Source: Haladaptatus caseinilyticus (GTDB lineage Archaea; Halobacteriota; Halobacteria; Halobacteriales; Haladaptataceae). Taken from it: DNA of 64,000 nt. The position numbers were made by a program, and so were the translations under genes. The notes beneath the pieces are model-generated. The model was not told the origin of the DNA, searched no databases, and saw only the letters and a list, made by a program, of their open reading frames with translations. Positions 53,286 through 61,707 of this stretch are shown piece after piece; position 1 is the first letter of the stretch; each line of letters begins with the position of its first letter. Location: assembly GCF_026248685.1 (NCBI RefSeq), contig NZ_CP111036.1, forward strand, positions 558,001 through 622,000, written 5' to 3'.

Positions 53286-54197
53286 ATGGATTCCGAGCGG
53301 CCGTTTGTCTCCGTCATCATCCCCGTGTATAACGACCCGAGGGGGATTCGCATGACTCTTGATGCCGTCACGAATCAGACGTATTCTTCTACGGAATACG
53401 AGGTGTTGGTCGTCGATAATGGGTCTACTGACAACACCAGAGACGTTGTTCGGAAATACTCCGAACGATTTCCCGATCTCGTGACCTTACTCGTAGAAGA
53501 CGAGGTACAGGGTCCTGCCGCCGCCCGAAACGAGGCGATTCCACAATCGAACGGGTCGCTGCTCGCGTTCATCGACGCGGATATGACCGTCGAGGAAACC
53601 TGGCTCGAAGACGCCGTCGCGTCGATGGAGTCCAACGATTGGGACTACATGGGTTGTGACGTCGAAATCTATATCGAGGACGGTAAGGACACTCTCACCG
53701 CAAAATACAACCAAATATTCGGTTTCCCGATCCGGAAGTATATCGAGGAACAGCAGTTCTCCGGGACCGGCTGTCTCGTTGTCCGGCGTGAAGTGTTCGA
53801 AGAAGTCGGGGACTTCGACGAACGACTGTTCTCCGGCGAGGACCAGGAGTTCGGCAACCGGGTGTACGACGCCGGGTTCGATCAGCATTACCAGCCCGCG
53901 ATCACGATGTACCATCCAGCCCGTTCGTCCCTCCCGGAACTCCTCAAAAAGCATTTCCGACTGGGTCGGGGTCGCGCACAGATGCAGCGATATCATCCCG
54001 AGCGGGTCGAAAAACCGAGTTTGCTGAACCCGCGGAACTATCTTCCGCCCCACCCGATCCGGTTCTACAAACGAGTCACTTCAGCAGCATCGCTGACGAC
54101 GTACGAAGTTCTCTTGCTCTTTTTCATCGCCTACATGAAACGACTCTCTGCCACCGCGGGCTGGGTATACGAGCATTTCGGCGAAGGTGACGGGTAG
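53286..54197 (+). CDS. Glycosyltransferase family 2 protein
   Basis: A 303-residue GT-A fold enzyme. [13 protein letters not shown] opens the nucleotide-sugar domain, [15 protein letters not shown] follows, and the DxD metal motif lies at D97-A-D99 in [39 protein letters not shown] is the ED-type acceptor motif. The C-terminus has a hydrophobic segment ([16 protein letters not shown]) that may anchor it to the membrane. It transfers a sugar to lipid, protein or polysaccharide; the substrate is not known. The ATG at 53286 was preferred to a GTG seven codons upstream. Confidence 0.9.
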   Translation: MDSERPFVSVIIPVYNDPRGIRMTLDAVTNQTYSSTEYEVLVVDNGSTDNTRDVVRKYSERFPDLVTLLVEDEVQGPAAARNEAIPQSNGSLLAFIDADMTVEETWLEDAVASMESNDWDYMGCDVEIYIEDGKDTLTAKYNQIFGFPIRKYIEEQQFSGTGCLVVRREVFEEVGDFDERLFSGEDQEFGNRVYDAGFDQHYQPAITMYHPARSSLPELLKKHFRLGRGRAQMQRYHPERVEKPSLLNPRNYLPPHPIRFYKRVTSAASLTTYEVLLLFFIAYMKRLSATAGWVYEHFGEGDG

Positions 54198-54291
54198 TCC
54201 GCGTTCGCCGAACACGGTGTATTCCGTCCAGTGACGGGGTCGAATCGACGTGCAGTGGTCTGTCGTCGTGCTACCGAGATTCAGCAAGCGA

Positions 54292-54298
54292 CTTATCG
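54292..54298 (+). promoter_or_regulatory. Candidate TATA box for trmY
   Basis: The sequence cttatcg lies 22-28 bases ahead of the ATG at 54320, consistent with a leaderless transcript. Confidence 0.5.
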
Positions 54299-54319
54299 CA
54301 CCGTGCACAGCATCCGACT

Positions 54320-54916
54320 ATGCGACAGTTCATCGTCCTCGGTCACGACGCCCCGACAACGCCCGATTTTTCACTCGACGACCTCGCAGGTGCGGCAGGC
54401 CGACTCGACGCCCTCTGCCGATGTGTCAACAGTGCCTTCTTTCTCTCGCACGACTTCCGGAGCGATGTTCGCCTTTTTCTCGTCCTCCAAGACGAACTGA
54501 CGGTTCGATTCGAGGGACGAGAACTCCGGCGACTCAACCCCGACGAGCGAAGTACGGCGGCCCTGATTCGAAAGGCACTGGAAGCGAAGTCGGAAGCGAT
54601 CGGCCACATGGAAGCCGAAAGCACGCCGGGCGTATACGTTTCTAAGCGGGATTTCGAGGCAGTCCTCACCGATGCCAGCAGGGATGCGACCGTGGTCGAA
54701 CTGCACGAGGACGGTAGTCCGGTGATCGATGTCGAAGCGCCCGAAAACCCCCTCTTCGTTCTCTCCGACCACGGCGATTTCACCGACGAAGAGGCGGCCC
54801 TGCTCGCCGAGGAATCCGACCAGCGCGTTCGTCTGGGGCCGAAGCTACTCCACGGAAATCACGCGATGACGGTGGTCCACAACTATCTCGACACGGACGG
54901 GTACGCGGACTACTGA
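54320..54916 (+). CDS. trmY: tRNA (pseudouridine-54 N1)-methyltransferase TrmY
   Basis: A 198-residue SPOUT-class enzyme that methylates pseudouridine 54, giving m1Psi54, the archaeal counterpart of bacterial T54. The start [20 protein letters not shown] and the C-terminal trefoil-knot segment [20 protein letters not shown] match the TrmY family, where the knot binds SAM. It works after Pus10, which makes the pseudouridine; both are in this window. A tRNA gene follows immediately downstream. Confidence 0.93.
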   Translation: MRQFIVLGHDAPTTPDFSLDDLAGAAGRLDALCRCVNSAFFLSHDFRSDVRLFLVLQDELTVRFEGRELRRLNPDERSTAALIRKALEAKSEAIGHMEAESTPGVYVSKRDFEAVLTDASRDATVVELHEDGSPVIDVEAPENPLFVLSDHGDFTDEEAALLAEESDQRVRLGPKLLHGNHAMTVVHNYLDTDGYADY

Positions 54917-54966
54917 CACCCTAATTCCGGAACCGTTAAAGGCAGGTATCGCCATTTTCCAGTCGC

Positions 54967-55039
54967 GGGCCGGTGGGGTAGCCTGGTATCCTTCGGCCTT
55001 CGGGTGGCCGTAACCGCGATTCGAATTCGCGCCGGCCCA
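54967..55039 (+). tRNA. tRNA-Pro (anticodon CGG)
   Basis: Folds as a full cloverleaf of 73 bases. Acceptor GGGCCGG pairs with CCGGCCC; the T arm is CGCGA-TTCGAAT-TCGCG; the anticodon arm is CGGCC-TTCGGGT-GGCCG with CGG at 55001-55003, reading the CCG codon. No intron, no encoded CCA (the discriminator A is followed by ttt), as usual in archaea. It lies directly after trmY. Confidence 0.93.
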
Positions 55040-55426
55040 TTTCTACCTCACGTCGCTCCCTGACGAGCGAAACGAGTCACCAGCGTGGTGAGTCGAACCG
55101 TGTCGGACCACTACGTTCCTGCACTCTCAAACCGACTCCCAGAGCGCCACGCATGGCAGTTCCGGATCATCCAACTCCAACAGCGTATAGCTGACTCCGG
55201 CTTCACCTCTGAAAAGCGAGGGGTTAAACCAGTAGTCGGTCTGTCCCGGGACGGTGAATCTACCGGTCTTATTTCGGCTGCGTTGGTGATGGGTGTACTC
55301 TGTCCACGTCACCACATTCGGTGGACAGCCGCGCCGACTGCGGGGCTCGAACACGAAACAGCACTGGCGCTCGGCATCGAACCCGAGTCACCACGGTTAT
55401 GCCCTCCACACCCCTACCGTCCCGGA
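55040..55426. other. 387-base region between tRNA-Pro and the tandem-domain gene
   Basis: No convincing gene. A plus-strand open frame from 55085 runs into the 55427 gene, and its last part reads AGLEHETALALGIEPESP, so either it is an unrecognised N-terminal extension or a decayed fragment. Third-base composition is weaker than in the gene. No second tRNA fold was found; a T-arm-like stretch near 55340 lacks a paired stem. Confidence 0.35.
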
Positions 55427-56149
55427 ATGAGTCACGGTCTCGATTTCGATATTACGGAAACCGACCGCGTCGCCGAGGAACGCGACGCGGTCGTCTCGGC
55501 GGTCACGCAACATGCGGGTGAAATCGCGCGTGAACTCGCACTCCTGCAGGGTGGCGACTACGGCCAAACGACGCTCGAGACAAACGGCGGGGAGTGGACG
55601 CTAAAATACGAAGCAGGCGACATTCAGTACCTCCGGTTCAAGGGGAACTCCGGCGGCGAAACATACGTCGTCTCGTCAAAGCAGCCACCGGACCCGGAAG
55701 ATCTCGCGGATGCGATGCGGGATTACGAGGCGTTCGTGAGGGCGTACAACCGGTATGTCGGATCCAAGGACGGAGTACTGGACGATGTCTCGACCGATTT
55801 TCCGCCGATTTCGACAACCGAGTCGGTCGTCGCCGAGCGGGACCGTATCGTCGGGCGTATCCGCGATATCGCGGACACCATCGCCGGGGAACTCCACCGA
55901 TACGACGGCGTTGATTACGGAACGTTCACGACACGAGTGAGCGGCCAGCGATGGGAGTTGAAGCGCGACCATAGCTCAGCGTCCTACCTTCGCGTCGGAG
56001 GACAGAGTGGTACCTATCTCGTTTCGCAGTACGAACCGCCATCAGCACCCGACGTACGCGAACTCGCTGACGATTTTAGGGGATTCGTCGAAGCGTACAA
56101 CGACCACGTGGACGAGTTGGAAGCGGATCTGTCGAAGGTCACTCTCTGA
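55427..56149 (+). CDS. Tandem two-domain haloarchaeal protein, unknown function
   Basis: A 240-residue protein made of two copies of a unit of about 95 residues, residues 15-111 and 134-227. Each copy opens with VAERDxxV and a helix, then a beta part with W (GGEWTLKYEAG / GQRWELKRDHS), then YLRxxGxSG and xYVVSSKQPP / TYLVSQYEPP, and ends with a helix xFVxAYNxxV. I do not know a named family. Starting at 55427 (MSHGLDFDITETDRVAE) gives a complete first unit. It is soluble and may bind a ligand or partner. Confidence 0.68.
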   Translation: MSHGLDFDITETDRVAEERDAVVSAVTQHAGEIARELALLQGGDYGQTTLETNGGEWTLKYEAGDIQYLRFKGNSGGETYVVSSKQPPDPEDLADAMRDYEAFVRAYNRYVGSKDGVLDDVSTDFPPISTTESVVAERDRIVGRIRDIADTIAGELHRYDGVDYGTFTTRVSGQRWELKRDHSSASYLRVGGQSGTYLVSQYEPPSAPDVRELADDFRGFVEAYNDHVDELEADLSKVTL

Positions 56150-56235
56150 GTCGAAAGACCGATGAAAATCGGAGTACGACGCCGATTCTCGCCCATTCCA
56201 GAACGCACAAACCCCACGCCGAACGATATATCGGT

Positions 56236-56940
56236 ATGGATTCGAACGAAGTCGCGGTCGTCACCGCCGCAGGTCGCGGAATCGGAGCGGCATGCGCCAG
56301 ACGACTCGCTGACGATGGATACACTCCCGTTTTGTTGTCCAAATCCGGTGCAGCAGTTGACGTTGCGGAGGATATCGGCGGAGTCGGGTTCGAAGGGTCG
56401 GTCACCGACCGAGATGACCTTTCGGCGCTCGTGGAGGCCACCCACGAGCGATACGGACGAATCGACGCCGTCGTGAACAACACCGGTCATCCGGCGACCG
56501 GTGACCTCATGGATATCTCCGACGAGGAATGGCACGACGGACTCGACCTCGTTCTACTGAACACGGTTCGGATGGCACGACTCGTGACCCCGATAATGCA
56601 GGAACAGGGAGGCGGTGCGTTCGTGAACATCTCCACGTTTTCGGCGTTCGAGCCGAGCGACGAATTTCCCGTTTCGTCGGTCCTCCGTGCAGGACTTGGT
56701 AGTTTCACGAAACTCTGTGCGGACCGATTCGCCGCCGATGGGATTCGCATGAACGCCGTGTTACCCGGATTCGTGGATAGCTACGAAGTCGATACGGAAA
56801 CGAAAGAGAGGATACCCATGGGGCGTCCGGCAGCTACCGAAGAAATCGCCGACACCGTCGCGTATCTACTCTCACCGGCGGCGAGTTATGTAACCGGACA
56901 AAACGTTCGAGTGGATGGCGGTCTCACGACCTCGGTCTGA
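56236..56940 (+). CDS. Short-chain dehydrogenase/reductase family protein with altered active site
   Basis: A 234-residue Rossmann protein. The N-terminal VVTAAGRGIGAACA is the TGxxxGIG variant, NNTG the structural Asn motif (81-84), and the C-terminal SYVTGQNVRVDGGL and LPGFVDSYEV are standard SDR. However, in place of YxxxK the sequence reads EFPVSSVLRAGLGSFTK, with Ser147 and Arg151 where Tyr and Lys should be. This may be a non-catalytic SDR or an enzyme with an unusual mechanism. A VOC protein gene follows. Confidence 0.83.
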   Translation: MDSNEVAVVTAAGRGIGAACARRLADDGYTPVLLSKSGAAVDVAEDIGGVGFEGSVTDRDDLSALVEATHERYGRIDAVVNNTGHPATGDLMDISDEEWHDGLDLVLLNTVRMARLVTPIMQEQGGGAFVNISTFSAFEPSDEFPVSSVLRAGLGSFTKLCADRFAADGIRMNAVLPGFVDSYEVDTETKERIPMGRPAATEEIADTVAYLLSPAASYVTGQNVRVDGGLTTSV

Positions 56941-57033
56941 TTTCTCGTCGCGGGTATCGTGGTGCTGGAGTTCGGATATGACGTCCACTCCACGGTCCGT
57001 ACAGTTATTTCGTTCGACTGGGAGTTTTCGGCA

Positions 57034-57399
57034 ATGCAGAACTCTCCAATCGACAATCGGATCGGTTCCGTGTTCGTCCCCGTTTCGGATATGCGGACCG
57101 CAATCGAGTGGTATTCCGACCTCTTCGACCTACCGATCGACGAATCGAGCCACGAGGGGACGATTTATGACCTCGAGATGGCCGGCGACGTTACGCTTAC
57201 ACTCGATTCGAATCGACCTGTCGAAAACTCCTCACAGCCGCTCTGTTACTTCTGGACGGACGACGTCGAGGTGACTGACGATTTTCTCCGCGAAAGGGGT
57301 ATTTCGGTCGTAATGGGGCCCGAAAACGTCGGCAGCGTGACGTTCGTCACGTTCGAAGATCCTGATGGAAATCGGCTGATGGCGTGCCAAGCGAACTGA
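57034..57399 (+). CDS. VOC-superfamily (glyoxalase-like) protein
   Basis: A 121-residue single VOC domain with two beta-alpha-beta-beta-beta halves: RIGSVFVPVSDMRTAIEWYS and a second half starting QPLCYFWTDDVEVTDDFLRE. The C-terminal FVTFEDPDGNRLMACQ provides the usual metal or substrate-site Glu/Asp neighbours. Metal ligands H/E are not all present in the first half. It may be a glyoxalase-, bleomycin-resistance- or dioxygenase-like protein. Start ATG at 57034 was chosen over one 25 codons upstream. Confidence 0.82.
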   Translation: MQNSPIDNRIGSVFVPVSDMRTAIEWYSDLFDLPIDESSHEGTIYDLEMAGDVTLTLDSNRPVENSSQPLCYFWTDDVEVTDDFLRERGISVVMGPENVGSVTFVTFEDPDGNRLMACQAN

Positions 57400-57409
57400 A
57401 ACCGGCGGT

Positions 57410-59074
57410 TTATCCGGATTCGTTTCCGGAGACGGGTTCGGCGCCGCTCTCGGCGGTATCGGCTGCCGGTTCAACCGTCGGTTCCGAAGGTTCCGGGGGC
57501 GACCCAGTCACCGCGTCCGACGGTTTCGATGTTCGACCCTGTGTCGTTTCTGAAGGTTGTCGCTCAGTCGTCGAATCGAACGAGTTCGCCGTCGGCCCGG
57601 ACGACTCCGTCGCCGAATCGGATGATTCCGTCGTCGACGGCGGCCCCTCCGTCGTGGTTTCCGTCCTCTCCGTCGTCGTTTCTGTCGTCGATTGTTGCGT
57701 GGAGCGGATCGCTTGATCACAGGCGTTCGTGTTCGGTTGTCGCTTCGAAATCGTCGGTCGTGCTGCACCCGACTCGTACGCACTGACGTCGGTGATGACG
57801 AACCCGGCGGCGCCGTCCACGTCGCCGACGTTCGACTCGTCGATCATCGTTCGTCCACGCACCGGGCCGATTTCGTTGTAGGACGTCGCGATTCCCTCCG
57901 GCGTGTACCACGACGAACTGGTCGTGATTCGCTCGAACGAACCCGTCACACGGGCTCGGTCGCAGGCGAGGAATTCGATATCGCTCGACGGGCCGTCTTC
58001 GTCGTTCAGTGGTTTGGTGTCGTCCGCCTGCATATCGAAGTCGTCCGGGTCTATTCGGCGACCGTTCAGGAACACCCTCGCACCGTTCCCGATTCGAAAT
58101 CGTTCGATTCCGCCGGAAAACCGATACGCGTCAGCTCCCCCGGCGACGACACCGCGAACGCGTCGCTTCGAAATCCTGTCCTCCCGGTCGATGGTGACGT
58201 GTCGGTCGGCAATCGGTGCGTCGCCGCCGCTGCCGCTCTTTTCGACCTGGCCGCTAACGGCGAATTCGTACCGAATGGGGTTTCGAGGGCTCCCACCGAC
58301 GATAACGAGGTGATTCGGGAGCGTCTCCAATGGATGCTTCGCCGAGGCCGCCATGTCGTGTTCCCGACACCATGGTCCTGCGAACGGGTTATCCGCGGTG
58401 AACTGTGCCGGCTGTCCCGGTGTTTGCAGTTCCCGTGTATCGATGCTCACCGAGTCGATGGCGAACGGGTACGGTGCATGTTCGTCGATGGGACTGATGA
58501 GTGTCGTTCCTCGAATCGGTCCATCGAACAGCCAGTTCGTGCCGAGTCCCGTCCCGTCCCAGAAACTCGTGTGCATTCGGACGCTACGGAAGTCCCCCGT
58601 CACTCGTACGGTTCGGCAGTCGAGAAATTCGATGGGCGTCTCTACTGCCGGCGCGTCTCCGAGTTCTGTTAGTCGGACTCGCTGACCGTTCAGAAAAACC
58701 GAGACCTCCTTCAGACGTTCGGCTGACAACGAAACCCGAAACCGAACGAGACGCCCCGTGAACCAATATGCGTCCCCGCCGCCGGCGACCGCCCCACTCG
58801 CGTGAGTTCCGTCGCGGGAGATGGTATCTTCGTCGTTCACGCCGACGTGGCTGTCCGAAATCGGTGCTCCACCAGCCTCGCCACTTTTTTCCAGTTGGCC
58901 ACTGACCGAGAAGGCGTACTGGATAACGTTCCGCGAACCGCCACCGTAAATGATGATGTGGTTGGTCATCTGATTCGCTCCGGTTCTCATCCCCGCCGCC
59001 CGGCATCCCTGCAATCCGCCCAACAACAGTGCGGTGGTAGAGAGCACGTTACGGCGGCTCAAACGTGGTTTCAT
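57410..59074 (-). CDS. Tat lipoprotein with two tandem beta domains and an acidic Ser/Thr tail
   Basis: A 554-residue surface lipoprotein. MKPRLSRRNVLSTTALLLGG then LQGC is a Tat signal with lipobox Cys24. Residues about 38-212 and 254-432 are two homologous domains, each starting NHIIIYGGGSRNVIQYAFSV and NHLVIVGGSPRNPIRYEFAV and sharing a SGQxEKS / VFLNGxR / IEFLxC / RVTGxF pattern. Residues about 458-535 are a Ser/Thr/Glu tail (TTETTTERTETTTEGPPS), a likely flexible stalk or O-glycan site. No named family recalled. Promoter with TATA-like ttttattc lies 30-38 bases upstream. Confidence 0.78.
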   Translation of the reverse strand: MKPRLSRRNVLSTTALLLGGLQGCRAAGMRTGANQMTNHIIIYGGGSRNVIQYAFSVSGQLEKSGEAGGAPISDSHVGVNDEDTISRDGTHASGAVAGGGDAYWFTGRLVRFRVSLSAERLKEVSVFLNGQRVRLTELGDAPAVETPIEFLDCRTVRVTGDFRSVRMHTSFWDGTGLGTNWLFDGPIRGTTLISPIDEHAPYPFAIDSVSIDTRELQTPGQPAQFTADNPFAGPWCREHDMAASAKHPLETLPNHLVIVGGSPRNPIRYEFAVSGQVEKSGSGGDAPIADRHVTIDREDRISKRRVRGVVAGGADAYRFSGGIERFRIGNGARVFLNGRRIDPDDFDMQADDTKPLNDEDGPSSDIEFLACDRARVTGSFERITTSSSWYTPEGIATSYNEIGPVRGRTMIDESNVGDVDGAAGFVITDVSAYESGAARPTISKRQPNTNACDQAIRSTQQSTTETTTERTETTTEGPPSTTESSDSATESSGPTANSFDSTTERQPSETTQGRTSKPSDAVTGSPPEPSEPTVEPAADTAESGAEPVSGNESG

Positions 59075-59388
59075 GAATCGTCTCCCCGGATTCGAGGGGC
59101 GACGGAATAAAACACGAGAATCGTTCGGTTTGCTACCCTCAGTGGCAACGATGGCTTACCGTGACGGTACGTGGACGGTGCGGAGTATCCCGAACCTACC
59201 GACGGCAACCGTCGAAACCGGCCGACTAACTCGGACTGAGCAAAATCGATACCACGTCGGCAGAGTCGGCCGGGTAGCGTGGTTTTCGACTCGTTCTCTC
59301 GATTTCGAGGGAAGCGATCGAGAAACGCTCCGCAGTGCGCCGCGGACAGGTAGTTCGATTTTTCAGGACCGACTCGCTACTGATTCAC
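59075..59388. other. 314-base divergent region between the repeat lipoprotein and NUDIX genes
   Basis: Carries the lipoprotein promoter on the minus strand (plus-strand gaataaaac at 59104-59112). No gene, hairpin or tRNA was recognised; a plus-strand open frame ends within it without a start of family type. Confidence 0.4.
59104..59112 (-). promoter_or_regulatory. Candidate TATA box for the repeat lipoprotein gene
   Basis: On the coding strand this reads gttttattc, 30-38 bases ahead of the ATG at 59074, the usual haloarchaeal spacing. Confidence 0.55.
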
Positions 59389-59964
59389 ATGTCCGACGAC
59401 CCGCTCGCATGGGAGACGCTCGACTCCGACATCGCGTACACATGTCCAGGATTCGACGTCCGCCACGAGGACGTTCGCCTCCCCGATGGAACGGAAACCG
59501 ACTTCGACTACCTCTCGGAACCCGAAAGCGTGGCCATTCTGCCGTTCACCGAGGACGATGACGTCGTCGTCATCGAGGAGTGGCGACAGGCCGTCTCGCG
59601 AATCTCGCGTGGACTGCCCGTCGGCGGGGTCGAACCCGAAGACGACGACCTCGCGTCGGCGGCACGCCGCGAACTCACCGAGGAGACGGGCTACGTTGCG
59701 GACCGTGTCACTCACCTCACGACGGTCGAACCCGCGAACGGCATCGCCGACTCCGTGATGCACTACTTCGTCGCGTACGACTGCGTCCCGACCGCCGAGC
59801 AGGAACTCGATTACAACGAAAGCATCCGCTCGACGACGACGACGCTCGACGAGCTAAAGGCGGAGATCGACGGCGATGGCGTCTACGATGGGCGAACCGT
59901 GCTCGCCGTGTCGTACTACGAACTGTCCCGTGCGGACGAGAACGATATCGGCGCCGACGGGTAG
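59389..59964 (+). CDS. NUDIX hydrolase, ADP-ribose pyrophosphatase-like
   Basis: A 191-residue NUDIX protein. The box is GGVEPEDDDLASAARRELTE followed by ETGY, that is G-x5-D-x7-REL-T-EE-T-G-Y; the usual Glu at the seventh position is Asp, which may change activity. The rest of the fold, FDYLSEPESVAILPFTEDDD and VVVIEEWRQAVSRISRGLPV, is of the ADP-ribose type. It hydrolyses nucleoside diphosphate derivatives. The ATG at 59389 was chosen over a frame extension of 18 codons. Confidence 0.9.
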   Translation: MSDDPLAWETLDSDIAYTCPGFDVRHEDVRLPDGTETDFDYLSEPESVAILPFTEDDDVVVIEEWRQAVSRISRGLPVGGVEPEDDDLASAARRELTEETGYVADRVTHLTTVEPANGIADSVMHYFVAYDCVPTAEQELDYNESIRSTTTTLDELKAEIDGDGVYDGRTVLAVSYYELSRADENDIGADG

Positions 59965-60025
59965 ATAGTCGTACGGTGACCGAATAGCGCAATTCTTACA
60001 CCGTCACCGTGGCAACGACGCGGTA

Positions 60026-61498
60026 ATGGAACGAGACATCTTCGAACTCCGCGCACAGGACGGGGCGGGTCGAATCGGGGAGCTCACCGTCCCGCGTGCG
60101 GGTGTGACGGTCGAAACCCCCGCACTGTTGCCGGTCGTCAACCCACACGTCGTGACGGTCGAGCCCTCCCGACTCGAATCGGAGTTCGGCGCGGAAATCC
60201 TCATCACGAACTCCTACATTCTCTACAAGAGCGATGATTTCCGCGACGAAGCACTCGACGTGGGACTGCACGAACTCCTCGAATTCGACGGCGCGATCAT
60301 GACGGACTCCGGGTCGTTCCAACTCGCCGAATACGGCGAAATCACCGTGACGACCGAGGAAATCCTCCAGTTTCAACACGACATCGGTTCGGACATCGGA
60401 ACCCCCGTAGACATCCCGACTCCCCCGGACGTGGACCACGAGCAGGCCGAGGACGAACTCGCGGTCACGCAGGAACGCCTCGAACTGGCCGAAACCGTCG
60501 ATGTCGGCGACATGCTGGTTAACGCGCCAGTGCAAGGTTCGACCTACCCGGACCTTCGCGAAGAAGCGGGCCGCCACGCTTACGGGACCTCGCTCGACGT
60601 GTTCCCCGTCGGTGCAGTCGTCCCCCTGATGAACGAATATCGATACGGCGACATGGTGGAAATGGTCGCCGGAGCGAAGCGCGGACTCGGTGCCGACGCC
60701 CCGGTTCACCTGTTCGGCGCGGGCCATCCGATGATGTTCGCGCTGGCGGTTGCCATGGGTTGTGACCTGTTCGATTCGGCGGCGTACGCCCTCTATGCCC
60801 GTGACGACCGCTATCTGACGGTTCGCGGAACGGAGCAGTTGGACGACCTCGAATACTTCCCCTGTTCGTGTCCCATCTGTGCGAACAACACGCCGGAGGA
60901 AATTCGGAGTTTGGACGACAGGGAGCGAGAAGAGCAACTCGCGGAGCACAACCTCCACGTCACGTACGAGGAGATTCGCACCATCAAGCAGGCGATTCGG
61001 TCGGGCAACCTCCTCGAACTTGTCGAAAACCGCGCCCGTGCACATCCCGCCATGCTCGATGGCTACCGCGCGCTGGTCGAACAGTCGTCGCAACTCGAAC
61101 GCGCCGACCCGGCCTCGAAAGGGACCTTTTTCTACCTCTCCAGCGAGAGCGCCTACCGCCCCGAAGTCGTGCGTCACCACGAGCGATTGTCGCGCCTGAA
61201 TCCGGAAGGAAGGGTTCTCCTCACGGAGGGCAACCCGAGCGGTCGCTACGACGAGTCGTGGAACGTCGTCCCGCCGTTCGGTCCGTTCCCTCGTGCACTC
61301 TCGGAGACGTATCCCCTGACGGCGGAGGTGCCCGACCGAATGGACGTGGACGGGTTCGAATCGGCGGCCCGCGGTGTGGCCAGGCTGGTGGAGGAAAACC
61401 CCGAAACCGAGTTCACGCTCGCCCATCGCGGCTGGCCCGAATCGGCGATTCGCCACGTTCCACAAACCGTTCACATCGTCGATTTGGACGACGTGTAG
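60026..61498 (+). CDS. tgtA: tRNA guanine(15) transglycosylase TgtA (archaeosine)
   Basis: A 490-residue archaeal transglycosylase that swaps G15 in the tRNA D-loop for preQ0, the precursor of archaeosine. The N-terminal TIM-barrel part shows [20 protein letters not shown] and later [20 protein letters not shown] with the nucleophile Asp in DSGSFQ; a zinc motif [10 protein letters not shown] lies near residue 290. The C-terminal part is the tgtA-C region. The start [20 protein letters not shown] is standard. The next gene, arcS, acts after it. Confidence 0.96.
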   Translation: MERDIFELRAQDGAGRIGELTVPRAGVTVETPALLPVVNPHVVTVEPSRLESEFGAEILITNSYILYKSDDFRDEALDVGLHELLEFDGAIMTDSGSFQLAEYGEITVTTEEILQFQHDIGSDIGTPVDIPTPPDVDHEQAEDELAVTQERLELAETVDVGDMLVNAPVQGSTYPDLREEAGRHAYGTSLDVFPVGAVVPLMNEYRYGDMVEMVAGAKRGLGADAPVHLFGAGHPMMFALAVAMGCDLFDSAAYALYARDDRYLTVRGTEQLDDLEYFPCSCPICANNTPEEIRSLDDREREEQLAEHNLHVTYEEIRTIKQAIRSGNLLELVENRARAHPAMLDGYRALVEQSSQLERADPASKGTFFYLSSESAYRPEVVRHHERLSRLNPEGRVLLTEGNPSGRYDESWNVVPPFGPFPRALSETYPLTAEVPDRMDVDGFESAARGVARLVEENPETEFTLAHRGWPESAIRHVPQTVHIVDLDDV

Positions 61499-61707
61499 CG
61501 GTAGGGCATGGAATACAGATGGGTCGGTATTTCCGGTGTTTCTGGATTTGCTACCGTGCTGATTGCTGCGTGAACTTCGTCTCGAAATAGCGATCATCGC
61601 CGACCATATGGAGCCCCGTCGTACAGTGTCGCGCAACCAAACCACATCTACACCGCAACTCACGGCGTTACGCAAGATAGTTGAATCCGCTGCCCCGAAA
61701 GACGGGT

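Noticed and set aside
55330-55370. T-arm-like sequence suggesting a second tRNA
   Set aside because: The stem does not pair and no acceptor or anticodon arm can be built on either strand.
55085-55426. Possible N-terminal extension of the tandem-domain protein
   Set aside because: The ATG at 55427 begins right before the first repeat unit and the upstream reading has poor third-base composition.
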